Made by a program: the position numbers and the translations under genes
In this document: positions 8,002 through 17,089 of the stretch, in pieces
How positions within the stretch are numbered: the first letter of the stretch is position 1
How the letters are laid out: each line of letters starts with the position of its first letter
Source: Nocardia acidivorans NBRC 108247
GTDB lineage: Bacteria; Actinomycetota; Actinomycetes; Mycobacteriales; Mycobacteriaceae
Assembly: GCF_001625085.1 (NCBI RefSeq)
Contig: NZ_BDAW01000052.1
Coordinates: 1-64,000 of the forward strand
DNA length: 64,000 nt
Reading direction: 5' to 3'
The notes under the pieces: model-generated
Told to the model about the DNA's origin: nothing
Database searches by the model: none
What the model saw: only the letters and a program-made list of their open reading frames with translations

Positions 8002-9162
8002 TCAGCTGTGCAGACCGCGCACCGAACGGGTGACGGTGAACTTGCGATTGCGGCCGATCACCTCGGTCTTTCCGACCAGGCGTTCCATCACCCCGCGATA
8101 GTTCAGGTGGGTGTTGTAGACCGTCCAGAGCTCACCACCGGGGCGCAGTACCCGACCGGCCTCGGAGAACATCTTGATGGCCGAACCGGTGTGCACGGCC
8201 GCGCCCACGTGGAAGGGCGGATTGCAGACGACCAGATCGGCGCTGTTGTCGGGGGCCGCGGACATGGCATCGTCGCGCAGCACCGTGATGCGGTCGCCGA
8301 CCTGGTTGGCGGCGGCGGTCGCGCGGGTGGAGGCCACCGCGGCGGCGGATTGATCGGTGGCGGTGACGCGCAGGCCGGGCCGCGCCGTGGCCAGGGCGAC
8401 CGCGAGAATGCCGGTGCCGCAACCGAGATCGATGGCGTCGCGGGCGTCGGGCTTCATCCGCTTGAGGTAGTCGAGCAGGAAGCGGGTGCCGATATCCAGG
8501 CGTGAACCGGAGAAGGCGGCGCCGTGCGCGACCACCTCGAGGCCCTGTTCGCCGAGTTGATTGCGCAGCGGGAACCGCTGTGCGCCAACGGGTTTCGGAT
8601 CGGTGGCCAGGAGTACGCGGGATTTCTGACGGCCCCGACTGGCCTGTACCGAACCGAAGGATTCGGCGAGCACCTCGTTCATGGCGGGGGTCAGGTATTT
8701 GTCCCGGCCGCCCGCGTAGACCCGGACCTCGGGTGCGGCGTAGCGGGCGATGGCGTCGGCGGTCTCGGCGATACCCGAGAGCGCGCGCGGCAGCCGCCAC
8801 AGCACCACGCGGACCTCGGCGAGCAGCCGCTCACCGAGTTCGTACGCGGTGTAGCGATCGGCGAGACCGACCTGGCGGGCATTGTTGGCCAGCGCCAGCT
8901 CACCGGTGAGCAGATCCTGATGCACCCGCAGACCGCGCAGCTCATGCGCGGCGGCCACGCCGAGGGTGAGCGCGCCGTAGCCGTCGTCGATCACCGCCAC
9001 CCGATCATCCCCTGCGGCGGCGAGGGATTCGGCCGCCTCGTCGAGCAGCAGCCGATCCGCCGCATCGACCGCGTAGAGGTTCACCGCCTCCACATCCGGA
9101 TACCGCCGCAATCGGCTCAGCACGTCCTCGACCTCAACCACACCTATAGTGTGCTGGATCAT
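8002..9162 (-). CDS. Class I SAM-dependent methyltransferase, RsmC/RlmG-like
   Basis: 386-residue protein with a degenerate N-terminal methyltransferase-like half and a C-terminal catalytic half. In the latter, DLGCGTGILAVALA binds SAM and the catalytic motif VVCNPPFHVG is the NPPF signature of rRNA guanine-N2 methyltransferases (RsmC/RlmG). This two-domain layout fits 16S or 23S rRNA G methylation. The ATG at 9162 is used here; GTG at 9138 (VVEVEDVL) is an alternative, because a TATAGG box just before it would also suit a leaderless transcript. It lies upstream of and near the LLM oxidoreductase gene, without obvious functional link. Confidence 0.8.
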   Translation of the reverse strand: MIQHTIGVVEVEDVLSRLRRYPDVEAVNLYAVDAADRLLLDEAAESLAAAGDDRVAVIDDGYGALTLGVAAAHELRGLRVHQDLLTGELALANNARQVGLADRYTAYELGERLLAEVRVVLWRLPRALSGIAETADAIARYAAPEVRVYAGGRDKYLTPAMNEVLAESFGSVQASRGRQKSRVLLATDPKPVGAQRFPLRNQLGEQGLEVVAHGAAFSGSRLDIGTRFLLDYLKRMKPDARDAIDLGCGTGILAVALATARPGLRVTATDQSAAAVASTRATAAANQVGDRITVLRDDAMSAAPDNSADLVVCNPPFHVGAAVHTGSAIKMFSEAGRVLRPGGELWTVYNTHLNYRGVMERLVGKTEVIGRNRKFTVTRSVRGLHS

Positions 9163-9270
9163 TGCCGAACCGTCGCATCGGGCCGGGTTTCCCGCCGAGG
9201 ATGCGGTAGCCCGGGCATTGCGAACAGCTGTCAACGGGGGTTGCGCGTGGCCGGTGAGCAGCCACTGCGG

Positions 9271-10668
9271 TCAGTTCTTGGGCATCATGGCGGCCGCCGC
9301 GATCATCACCACCGCCATTGCCGCCACGCCGAGGAACACCAGATGGATGGCGGGTGAGAGGTCTTGCGGGGCCGGATGATCGGTACGGCCGACGCGTGAG
9401 TTCACCAGTGCGCCGAAGACCGCCACCCCGAGGGCGCTGCCCAGGGAACGGGCGAACATATTGGTGGAGGTGACCACCCCGCGCTCGGACCATTCGGCAC
9501 TGGACTGCGCGGCGATCAGGGTCGGGCTGGCCACCAGGCCCATCCCCGCGCCGACCACGAAACAGCCCAGTGCCACCTGTAGCAGGGTCGAATCCTCGTT
9601 CACCAGGAGCAGGGTGGCCGCGCCGACGGCGGCGAGCACACTGCCGATGACCGAGGTGGCGCGAAAACCTATGCGCAGGTACACCTTTCCGGCTTGGGAG
9701 GCCGAGAGCGGCCAGCCCAGGGTGAGCGCGCCGACGGTGAGACCGGCGATCAGCGCGCCGGTGCCGAGCACGCCCTGGGCGAAGGTGGGCACATAGGAGG
9801 TGAGTCCGAGCAGGACCGCGCCGACCAGCAACGAGACCAGGCTGCTGGCCACCAGAATGCGGCGGGTGAATACCCACAGCGGCAGAATCGGATTCTCGGC
9901 CCCGCGCTCCACCAGGCCGAACAGGATGAGCACCGCGATGCCGCCCGCGAACAGACCGATACTCACCGGGGAGGTCCAGGCCCAGGCCTGGCCGCCCTCG
10001 ATCAGCGCCAGAATGAGGCCGCCCGCACCGAGGGTGAGCAGCAGCGCGCCCGGATAGTCGATCCGATGCCGCTGCCGCGGTGCGCTTTCGGTGAACTGCC
10101 GCAGGATCATCCAAGCGGCCACGGCCGAGAGCGGCAGGTTGACCAGGAAAATCCAGCGCCAGCTGACGTATTCGGAGAACACCCCGCCCAGCAAGGGACC
10201 AAGCACCGAGGAGGCCGCCCAGACGCTGGCCAGGTACGCCTGCACCTTGGCGCGCTCCTGCACGGTGTAGATATCGCCCGCGATGGTGATGGCCATCGGC
10301 CCCACCGCGCCCGCGCCGATGCCCTGCACGGCGCGGAAGATGATCAGCCCGAGCATGCTGGTGGCGAGCCCGCACAGCAGCGAGCCGAGCGCGAACACCG
10401 CGATTCCGAAGAGCATCACCGGCTTTCGGCCCACCATATCGGCGAGTTTGCCGTAGATCGGCACGGTCACCGCCTGCGCCAGCAGGTAGATGCTGAACAG
10501 CCAGGGGAACTGGGAGAAGCCGCCCAGCTGATCGGTGATGGTCAATACCGCTGTGGCGATGACGGTCGAATCCAGCGCCACCAGCGAGGTCGCCAGCATG
10601 ATGGCCGCCAGTACCGGACCTCGTTCCGATCGCAGTCCAATGCCCGAGGCCGATTCGGTGGCCGTCAC
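9271..10668 (-). CDS. MFS drug exporter, DHA2 (EmrB/QacA) family
   Basis: 465-residue transporter with about 14 membrane segments, of the proton-driven multidrug exporter type. Motif C-like and family signatures include LDSTVIATAVLTI in helix 1, GKLADMVGRKPVMLFG (motif A) between helices 2 and 3, and GAVGPMAITIAGDI. The GTG at 10668 is preferred because AAAGGGG lies six bases upstream; a TTG at 10674 would overlap the Shine-Dalgarno. An operator-like palindrome sits 20-37 bases upstream of the start, suggesting control by a repressor encoded elsewhere. Substrate unknown. Confidence 0.87.
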   Translation of the reverse strand: MTATESASGIGLRSERGPVLAAIMLATSLVALDSTVIATAVLTITDQLGGFSQFPWLFSIYLLAQAVTVPIYGKLADMVGRKPVMLFGIAVFALGSLLCGLATSMLGLIIFRAVQGIGAGAVGPMAITIAGDIYTVQERAKVQAYLASVWAASSVLGPLLGGVFSEYVSWRWIFLVNLPLSAVAAWMILRQFTESAPRQRHRIDYPGALLLTLGAGGLILALIEGGQAWAWTSPVSIGLFAGGIAVLILFGLVERGAENPILPLWVFTRRILVASSLVSLLVGAVLLGLTSYVPTFAQGVLGTGALIAGLTVGALTLGWPLSASQAGKVYLRIGFRATSVIGSVLAAVGAATLLLVNEDSTLLQVALGCFVVGAGMGLVASPTLIAAQSSAEWSERGVVTSTNMFARSLGSALGVAVFGALVNSRVGRTDHPAPQDLSPAIHLVFLGVAAMAVVMIAAAAMMPKN

Positions 10669-10687
10669 CGGCAACCCCTTTCGTTAG

Positions 10688-10705
10688 CTCAACTCAACAG
10701 TTGAG
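10688..10705. promoter_or_regulatory. Operator-like palindrome upstream of the MFS exporter
   Basis: CTCAACT (10688-10694) and AGTTGAG (10699-10705) form perfect 7-base arms with a 4-base spacer, just upstream of the exporter start. The size fits a TetR or MarR-type operator. No regulator gene is adjacent. Confidence 0.45.
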
Positions 10706-10774
10706 TCGAACACGGAAATCCCCCGGCTATTCCGGAGCCGAGGAATGCGGCTGCGGGCGCGCGAAATCCGGGGA

Positions 10775-10831
10775 CGCGAGCCGCCTCTGCGGTGGCGGCT
10801 CGCGACCGGCGCGGGATCAGAGTGATCCCGC
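10775..10831 (-). terminator. Two hairpins at the 3' end of the DUF885 gene
   Basis: CGCGAGCCGCC (10775-10785) pairs with GGCGGCTCGCG (10794-10804). A second stem, GCGGGATCA (10811-10819) with TGATCCCGC (10823-10831), overlaps the DUF885 stop codon. Together they should end transcription from the minus-strand DUF885 gene before the exporter promoter. Confidence 0.6.
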
Positions 10832-12493
10832 GAGTTCTCGGAGGACGGGCAGGCTGACCGAGCCCGAGCCCAGCACCACATCGTGAAAGTTCTTGATGTC
10901 GAAGGCTATTCCCAGTCGTTCCTGGGCGGCGGCGCGCTGGCGGCGAATCTCCAGTTGACCGACCTTGTAGGCGACGGCCTGGCCGGGCATGGCGATATAG
11001 CGGTCCACCTCGGTGCGGATCTCCTCCACGCCCACCGGCGCATTGGCGACCATGAAGTCGATGGCCTGCTGCCTGGTCCAGCCCTTGGCGTGCAGGCCGG
11101 TATCGACTACCAGGCGGCAGGAGCGCCAGGAGTCGGCGGCGAGCATGCCGATGCGGGTGAGATCGTCCGGGTACAAACCCATTTCGTCGGCCAGGCGTTC
11201 GGTATAGAGCGCCCAGCCCTCGACGAACGCGGTGTTGGAGAAGGACATGCGCTGGAAGCGCGGGAGATGATCCAACTCATTGGCAATGGTCAGCTGGAGA
11301 TGGTGACCGGGAATCGCCTCGTGATAGGCGACCGAGGCTGTCTCATATCTGTTGCGGCCCTTGGGATCATGCTGATTGACGTAGTACGCACCGGGGCGGG
11401 AGCCATCCGCGGCGGGCGGGAAATAATAGGCTGCGGGCGCATCGGCCGCGAGGAACTCCGGGACCGGCAGGATGTCGCAGGACTGCACCGGCAAACGACC
11501 GAACCACTCGCCCATGGCCCGCTGCGCGGCGGCCAGGCAGGCGCGCGCATCGACCATGATCTCCTCGCCGTCGCCGTAGCGCAGCGCGGAGTCCTCACGC
11601 AGGCGGGCGAAGATCTCGCTCTGATCGGTCAGGCCGAACAGCCGCTCGCCGATCTCGGCGTATTCGGCTCGCAGCCCCGCCAATTCGTCCAGGCCGAGCT
11701 GGTGGATCTCGTCCGCACCCAGGTCCGGCAGCGTGGTGTGGTGGCGCAGTAGCCGCCCGTAGATGTCCACGCCGTCGTCGCCGAGCCAGCACAGCCCGGG
11801 CTGCTCATCCGGGCGGGCCACGGGCAGCAGTTCCTCGGCCAGGACCATGCGGTACGCCGCGAAGGCGGGACGAATGACCTCGCACACCACCTCGGCCAAC
11901 TCCGCGCGCCAAGCCTTTTCACCGTCCCAGTTCTCCGGACCGGGGAATATCGCGAAGGGATCGGTGGCGATATCGGAGGCCAGATAGCCGTCGAGCTGAT
12001 TGAGCGAACGTTCGATGGTGATGCGCGCGGGCGTGCGCCCGGCGGCCAGCCCGGCGCGGAACCGCCGCACCGCCTGGTCCATGAGCGCACCGAACTGCCG
12101 ATAGCGCCGCACCAGCGCGAGCGCGTTCTCCGGCTCGGGTGCGTTGAGCTGCGGGGCCATGGTGAGCATGCCCGCGTGCACACCGGTCATCTGATCGGAG
12201 GCCAGCTCCACCGGACGCCATTCCAGATATGCGGCGGCGGAGACCAATTCGGTGCGCAGCAGGCTCCGGGTAATGCGGTCCTCGGCACTCAGCCGTTCGG
12301 GATCGAGGGCGTCGACCTGGGTGATCAATGCCCGCCAAACGCCCAGCAATCGCTGCTCGGCCGCCTCCGACAGATCCTCGATCTTGTCATCGAATCGCCT
12401 GTCCCCCAACAGGGTTGCCTCACTGGGCGCCGACTCCAGCATGGTGTCCCAATAGCGATCGGCAAGAGCGATGAGTTCCTCGTGCGCATCCAT
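10817..12493 (-). CDS. DUF885 family putative metallopeptidase
   Basis: 558-residue, mostly helical protein of the DUF885 family. It has the metal-binding motif HEAIPGH (H391, E392, H397) followed by HLQ, and the downstream FVEGWALYTERLADEMGLY segment with its glutamate as likely third ligand. Members are M32/M3-like putative peptidases. No signal peptide is seen, so it is probably cytoplasmic. ATG 12493 starts 78 bases after the stop of the RNase Z gene on the same strand, so a shared transcript is possible. Substrate unknown. Confidence 0.85.
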   Translation of the reverse strand: MDAHEELIALADRYWDTMLESAPSEATLLGDRRFDDKIEDLSEAAEQRLLGVWRALITQVDALDPERLSAEDRITRSLLRTELVSAAAYLEWRPVELASDQMTGVHAGMLTMAPQLNAPEPENALALVRRYRQFGALMDQAVRRFRAGLAAGRTPARITIERSLNQLDGYLASDIATDPFAIFPGPENWDGEKAWRAELAEVVCEVIRPAFAAYRMVLAEELLPVARPDEQPGLCWLGDDGVDIYGRLLRHHTTLPDLGADEIHQLGLDELAGLRAEYAEIGERLFGLTDQSEIFARLREDSALRYGDGEEIMVDARACLAAAQRAMGEWFGRLPVQSCDILPVPEFLAADAPAAYYFPPAADGSRPGAYYVNQHDPKGRNRYETASVAYHEAIPGHHLQLTIANELDHLPRFQRMSFSNTAFVEGWALYTERLADEMGLYPDDLTRIGMLAADSWRSCRLVVDTGLHAKGWTRQQAIDFMVANAPVGVEEIRTEVDRYIAMPGQAVAYKVGQLEIRRQRAAAQERLGIAFDIKNFHDVVLGSGSVSLPVLRELAGSL

Positions 12494-12571
12494 GAACCCA
12501 TCATGCCCCCGCCCCCGTCCCGCCGAAATGCTCCGGCCGTCTTCGCACCCCTGCGACTTCCGGCCACCCGT

Positions 12572-13489
12572 TCAGCGGCGCGGCGGCACCGGAATTCGCA
12601 TGAGATCCTCGGCCGCCACGATCTCCCCGTCGAACTCCTTGCGCGCCTCGGCCAGATGGTCGTCGAGTGAGCGGTAGCGCTGGGAGAAGTGGGTGAGCAC
12701 CAGTGTTCGCGCCTGCGCGCGGGCCGCGATCTCGCCCGCCTGTCCGGCGGTGAGATGTCCGAATTCGGTGGCCAGGTGGGTATCGGCATCGACAAATGTG
12801 GCCTCGATGACCAGCATGTCCACCCCCGCCGCCAGCTCGTGCACGCCATCGCACATCCGGGTATCCATGATGAACGCGAAACTCTGGCCGCGACGCAATT
12901 CGCTGACCTCATCGAGATGGACGGTGCGACCGTCGAATTCCACCGCACCGTCGCGCTGCAATCGCCCGACCACCGGTCCCGAGAGTCCGAGTTCGCGCAA
13001 CCGCTCCGGCACGATGCGCCGCCCGTCGGCTTCGGTGAGCCGATATCCGAACGCCTCGACCGGATGGGACAACCGCGCCGTGCGCAGCGTGAAAGGCGCT
13101 CCCGGCGCGTCCAGTTCGCCGTCCGCGCCGATCGGATGCGGTCGCAGTTCACCGGTTTGGTGATAGGCGGTGGAAGTGCACAGCCGCTGGAAATACTGTT
13201 CCCCCGAGGCCGGGTAATACACGTCCACCGGATGCGGCACCTTGTCCAGACTGATGCGCTGCACCACCCCCGCGAGTCCGAGGCTGTGGTCACCGTGGAA
13301 ATGCGTGATTCCGATACGGGTGAGATCGGTGGCCGACACCCCGGCGTAGATCATCTGCCGCTGCGTGCCCTCCCCCGGATCGAACAGCAGTCCCTCGCCA
13401 TCCCAGCGCAGCAGATACCCATTGTGGTTGCGCTGTTTGGTCGGTACTTGACTGGCTGTTCCCAAAATGACCAGTTCGCGCTGTGACAC
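12572..13489 (-). CDS. rnz: Ribonuclease Z
   Basis: 305-residue metallo-beta-lactamase-fold tRNA 3'-endonuclease. The zinc motif is THFHGDHSLG (H63, H65, D67, H68), followed by an exosite-like region (about residues 150-180), the FIMDTRMCDG segment, VIEATFVDAD, and HFSQRY near the C-terminus as the last histidine motif. The start is GTG 13489 (MSQRELVILG), the usual N-terminus of the family; its Shine-Dalgarno is weak. It is upstream of the DUF885 gene and divergent from a small membrane protein. Confidence 0.9.
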   Translation of the reverse strand: MSQRELVILGTASQVPTKQRNHNGYLLRWDGEGLLFDPGEGTQRQMIYAGVSATDLTRIGITHFHGDHSLGLAGVVQRISLDKVPHPVDVYYPASGEQYFQRLCTSTAYHQTGELRPHPIGADGELDAPGAPFTLRTARLSHPVEAFGYRLTEADGRRIVPERLRELGLSGPVVGRLQRDGAVEFDGRTVHLDEVSELRRGQSFAFIMDTRMCDGVHELAAGVDMLVIEATFVDADTHLATEFGHLTAGQAGEIAARAQARTLVLTHFSQRYRSLDDHLAEARKEFDGEIVAAEDLMRIPVPPRR

Positions 13490-13623
13490 GGCGTCAGGCT
13501 ACCGGGCGACCCGGCAATCCTCTTGGCAGTGCGATCCCCGGCGCGTTGGCGGTGCGATCCCGGGCGCGCCAGGATTCGATACCAGGCGGGGGTATCGAAT
13601 CCGCCGAATGCGCGCGCACTAGA

Positions 13624-14085
13624 ATGGCCCGGGTGGTGGAACAACAGGCCCTGCGAACCCGGTTGACCCGGGCATTCGGCCTGTTCACCCTGCTTGCCGG
13701 AGTCGCGATCATGCACGCGGTGGTCTTCGGCATGAGCGGCTCGGGCGAATCCGGCCATATGTCCGGCGGCACGCATACCACCGCTCGGCCCGATAGGTCG
13801 ATGGCCGCGATGGCCGTCGATACGCTCGCGGCCACGGACCCGAACCACGCGCGAACCATGCCCGGTTGTGGCGGCGGCGATTGCGACGGCCATGCCGGAA
13901 TGCACGGCTGCCTCTTCGTTTTGACCGAGCTACTGCTCGGATTGGGCCTGGCCCTGCTGGGTTGGTTCGGTCTGCGCCGCCGCGAGACCGCCGCGACGAA
14001 GGTGCGGCAATCGCGCGCGCACCGTGCCCGTCCACCACCGTGGACGGTGCTCTCCCTGGCCGAATTGGCGCTGCTGCGGATCTGA
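13624..14085 (+). CDS. Small membrane protein, His/Met-rich loop (DUF6153-like)
   Basis: 153-residue protein with two membrane segments (FGLFTLLAGVAIMHAVVFGM near residue 18 and FVLTELLLGLGLALLGWFGL near 100). Between them is an external loop rich in His, Met, Cys and Gly (GHMSGGTHT, CGGGDCDGHAGMHGC). This resembles the DUF6153 family that accompanies DUF305 lipoproteins in actinobacteria. The loop could bind copper or another metal; that is inference. ATG 13624 is used; an in-frame GTG follows at 13633. The DUF305 gene begins 87 bases downstream, so a joint role is likely. Confidence 0.65.
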   Translation: MARVVEQQALRTRLTRAFGLFTLLAGVAIMHAVVFGMSGSGESGHMSGGTHTTARPDRSMAAMAVDTLAATDPNHARTMPGCGGGDCDGHAGMHGCLFVLTELLLGLGLALLGWFGLRRRETAATKVRQSRAHRARPPPWTVLSLAELALLRI

Positions 14086-14172
14086 TGGGCGCACCGCGAC
14101 GCGTATTCCGTACGCGGGCGCGGGCTTTCGCTGCCCATTTCAGGTCATCCACAATTGCCAAGGAGCATAAGA

Positions 14173-14784
14173 ATGTTCACCATCAGCCGGATCAAACTCG
14201 CCGTCATCACCGGTACCGCCGCCGTCGCATTGATCGCCGCGGGGTGTAGCAGCGATGATTCGTCCACCACCGGTTCTTCCATGCCGGGAATGGAGCACGG
14301 CACCTCGGCGCAGCCCGCCACCCGCACCGATTTCAATGCCGCCGACATCACCTTCCTGCAGATGATGTATCCGCATCACGCGCAGGCCGTGGAAATGGCG
14401 AAGTTGGTGCCGTCGCGTTCGCAGAATCCGCAATTGCGCACGCTCGCACAGAATGTGGAGCAGGCGCAGACACCGGAGATGCGACAGATCACCTCGCTGC
14501 TACAGGCTTTCGGCAAGGATGCGCCCGGTGCCACCATGGGCCATGAGGGCATGGCGGGCATGATGTCCGCCGATCAGATGTCGGCCCTGGCGAAGCTGTC
14601 CGGCCCGGAATTCGACCGGCAGTGGATGCGGATGATGATCGAGCATCACAGGGGCGCGATCGATATGGCGAATACCGAATTGTCCGGCGGTGCCAATGCC
14701 GATGCCAAGGCCATGGCACAGGCCATCGTGACCGGTCAGCAGGCCGAGATCACCGAGATGAACACCATGCTCGGCCAGAGCTAG
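14173..14784 (+). CDS. DUF305 family lipoprotein
   Basis: 203-residue lipoprotein. The signal peptide ends in a lipobox (LIAAGC, cysteine about residue 25). Two DUF305 (ferritin-like helical bundle) His-pair motifs follow: MMYPHHAQAVEMA near residue 65 and MMIEHHRGAIDMA near 160, with many methionines. Characterised relatives bind copper, and the preceding His/Met-rich membrane protein supports an envelope metal-handling role. The start ATG 14173 follows AAGGAG by about seven bases. A perfect hairpin ends the transcript. Confidence 0.85.
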   Translation: MFTISRIKLAVITGTAAVALIAAGCSSDDSSTTGSSMPGMEHGTSAQPATRTDFNAADITFLQMMYPHHAQAVEMAKLVPSRSQNPQLRTLAQNVEQAQTPEMRQITSLLQAFGKDAPGATMGHEGMAGMMSADQMSALAKLSGPEFDRQWMRMMIEHHRGAIDMANTELSGGANADAKAMAQAIVTGQQAEITEMNTMLGQS

Positions 14785-14796
14785 CCCCGCACGAGG

Positions 14797-14829
14797 CGAC
14801 GGGTGCACCGTATTCCGGTGCACCCGTCG
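14797..14829. terminator. Bidirectional terminator after the DUF305 gene
   Basis: Perfect 14-base arms (CGACGGGTGCACCG at 14797-14810, complement at 14816-14829) with a five-base loop lie between the DUF305 stop and the convergent small membrane-protein gene. Confidence 0.85.
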
Positions 14830-14850
14830 GGTATTCGCGGCGCTGCCGAT

Positions 14851-15147
14851 TCAGCTGCCGATGACCGTATTCATAATCGTGCCGGCGCTGGTGGCGGTCG
14901 CGCCGCCGATCATGGCTCCCGCCACCATCTTCGGCGATTCGAGCCCGCCGCCGCTCCACTTCTCCCAGGCGAAGCGACCGCCGCCGTAGGTGATGGCGGT
15001 GACGCCCGAGAGCATGGTGAACCAGGTGAAGTAGCGAACCAGTTTCATCAGCTTGTCCGCCACCGGCGGTGTCTCCGGTGTCGGATTGCCGATCTGCGCG
15101 ACCACGGTCGTGTAGGTCTCGTGCACTGTGGCGAGGAGCATGCTCAC
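14851..15147 (-). CDS. Small membrane protein, two hydrophobic segments
   Basis: 98-residue protein. GTG 15147 (AGAGGAA six bases upstream) is preferred over ATG 15141. Two hydrophobic segments (YFTWFTMLSGVTAITYGG near residue 42 and VAGAMIGGATATSAGTIM near 75) are separated by a short basic/aromatic loop (RFAWEKWSGG). The topology recalls VirB2/TrbC-type pilins or small conjugation membrane proteins, but no partner genes are nearby and I do not assign that function. It is isolated between a terminator and the promoter side of the permease region. Confidence 0.5.
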   Translation of the reverse strand: MSMLLATVHETYTTVVAQIGNPTPETPPVADKLMKLVRYFTWFTMLSGVTAITYGGGRFAWEKWSGGGLESPKMVAGAMIGGATATSAGTIMNTVIGS

Positions 15148-15291
15148 GATCGGTTCCTCTCGAATGCTGAGGTGGTGCTGACAGGGCGGACCTTGTGGCG
15201 CAACTCTCACTAATGAGAGCAATTACACCTCATCCCGCCAGGTCGAGCCGTGACGACACACCACCCGCGGCGAATTCGAGCGATCGTTCAG

Positions 15292-16806
15292 TTATCGCTG
15301 AGCATTGGCCTTCCCGAGCAGGGAGTGCCTGCGCCCGTAGGCGAAGTAGACGATGAAGCCCAGTGCCATCCAGATGACGAATCGCAGCCAGGTCTCCACC
15401 GACAGGTTGAACATGAGCCAGGCGCAGGCGATCACGGACAGGATCGGCACGAACGGCACCAGCGGGACGCGGAAGCCGCGCGGCAGGTCCGGGCGGGTGC
15501 GGCGCAGGATGACCACACCGATGGAGACCAGCACGAACGCGAAGAGCGTGCCGATATTGACCATCTCCTCCAGGGTGCCGAAGTCCACGAATCCGGCCAG
15601 CACGGCGCAGATGAAGCCGACGATCATGGTGATGCGCACCGGTGTGCCCTTGGGTCCGGTCTTGGCCAGCTTGCGCGGCATGAGCCCATCGCGGGACATG
15701 GCGAACAGCACCCGGGTCTGGCCCAGGAACAGCACCATGACCACCGTCGTCAGACCGGCCAGCGCGCCGATGGAGATGATGTTCTTGGCCCAGGTCACGC
15801 CATGGATGGCGAAAGCGGTCGCGAGGGTGGCGTCATCGCCCCGCAGATCCTTGTAGGAGACCATGCCGGTGAGCACCAGCGACACCGCGACGTAGAGCAC
15901 GGTCACGATGGCCAGCGAGCCGAGGATGCCGCGCGGCACATTGCGCTGCGGATCCTTGGTCTCCTCGGCGGCGGTGGCGACCACGTCGAAGCCGATGAAG
16001 GCGAAGAAGACGATGCTGGCCGCGGCGAGTAGGCCGTACCAGCCGAAGCTGCTGTGGCCGCCGCCGGTGACGAGCTGGAATAGCGTCTGATGCAGTGTGC
16101 CGGTGCTGTCGCCGCTGTTGGGGACGGACTCCGGAATGAACGGCTTCAGATTGCTGGCCTTGAAGTAGGTCGCGCCGACCACGACCACCAGGGCGATGAC
16201 GGCGAGTTTGATGGCCACCGCGACGGCCGAGACCCGCGAGGACAGTTTGGTGCCCAGCGCCAGCAGCACCGCCAGAATGGCGATGAGAAGTACTGCGCCC
16301 CAATCGAATTTGACCGAGCCGAAGTGCCAGATGGGCTGGCGTCCGCCCATGACCACACCGAGGTACTGCGACCAGCCCTTGGCCACCACCGAGGTGCCGA
16401 GGGCGAACTCCAGAATGAGGTCCCAGCCGATGATCCAGGCGATGAGTTCGCCGAAGGTGGCGTAGGAGAAGGTGTACGCGCTACCGGCCACCGGCAGGGT
16501 GGAGGCGAATTCGGCGTAGCAGAGCGCGGCGAGTCCGCAGGCCACGGCGGCGAAGACGAAGGCCAGCGATACCGCGGGTCCGGCGAGGTTGCCCGCGGTG
16601 CGCGCGGTGAGGGTGAAGATACCCGCGCCGACCACCACGGCTACGCCGAAGATGGTCAGATCCCACGAGGTGAGGTCTTTGCGGAGTTTCGCATCCGGTT
16701 CGTCGGTGTCGCGGATGGACTGTTCGACGGACTTGGTGCGGAACAACCCGCTGTCGCGGCGGGACAGCTTCCCGACCGGGCTCGGCTGGGGGTCCGATAT
16801 CGCCAC
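15292..16806 (-). CDS. Amino-acid permease, APC family (cationic amino-acid transporter type)
   Basis: 504-residue permease with about 12 membrane helices after a roughly 50-residue cytosolic N-terminus. The APC signature GVAVVVGAGIFTLTARTAGNLAGPA lies near residue 53, and the conserved AAEETKDPQRNVPRGILGS near 275. This arrangement is that of YfnA/CAT-like cationic or broad amino-acid transporters. The start is GTG 16806 with TAGGAG upstream. It is monocistronic. Substrate specificity cannot be read from sequence. Confidence 0.87.
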   Translation of the reverse strand: MAISDPQPSPVGKLSRRDSGLFRTKSVEQSIRDTDEPDAKLRKDLTSWDLTIFGVAVVVGAGIFTLTARTAGNLAGPAVSLAFVFAAVACGLAALCYAEFASTLPVAGSAYTFSYATFGELIAWIIGWDLILEFALGTSVVAKGWSQYLGVVMGGRQPIWHFGSVKFDWGAVLLIAILAVLLALGTKLSSRVSAVAVAIKLAVIALVVVVGATYFKASNLKPFIPESVPNSGDSTGTLHQTLFQLVTGGGHSSFGWYGLLAAASIVFFAFIGFDVVATAAEETKDPQRNVPRGILGSLAIVTVLYVAVSLVLTGMVSYKDLRGDDATLATAFAIHGVTWAKNIISIGALAGLTTVVMVLFLGQTRVLFAMSRDGLMPRKLAKTGPKGTPVRITMIVGFICAVLAGFVDFGTLEEMVNIGTLFAFVLVSIGVVILRRTRPDLPRGFRVPLVPFVPILSVIACAWLMFNLSVETWLRFVIWMALGFIVYFAYGRRHSLLGKANAQR

Positions 16807-17089
16807 TGTGTCTCCTATGTCTGGCTTCTCGGCAACAATGCAGTTGGCGCTGGACGAGTTATGCCCGGCACCAGGTTCTTTCGCCTTCGCATGCGACCGG
16901 CAGACAGAAACCCTGGTCCTGCCCCGGTCGGTGCTCTCGATCTCGGGGCGAGATCTGAGTTGTCGGCGTCACACCGAACCGTATCACCCACTGGTACGAA
17001 CCAGTTCAGCAACTGGACGGACAACATTCGCCCGATTGCAGTGCGAATGACCTCTCGCCCGGAACCGGCCGGTCCCGTTAGGGTTTGGT
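16807..17089. promoter_or_regulatory. Divergent promoter region
   Basis: 283 bases between the permease start (minus) and a plus-strand hypothetical gene. No gene is seen. It must hold two promoters; I could not pick out a strong -35/-10 pair or a clear operator. Confidence 0.4.

Noticed and set aside
14851..15147. VirB2/TrbC-like pilin
   Set aside because: Two hydrophobic segments fit, but no type IV secretion or conjugation genes are near, and such small proteins are common.
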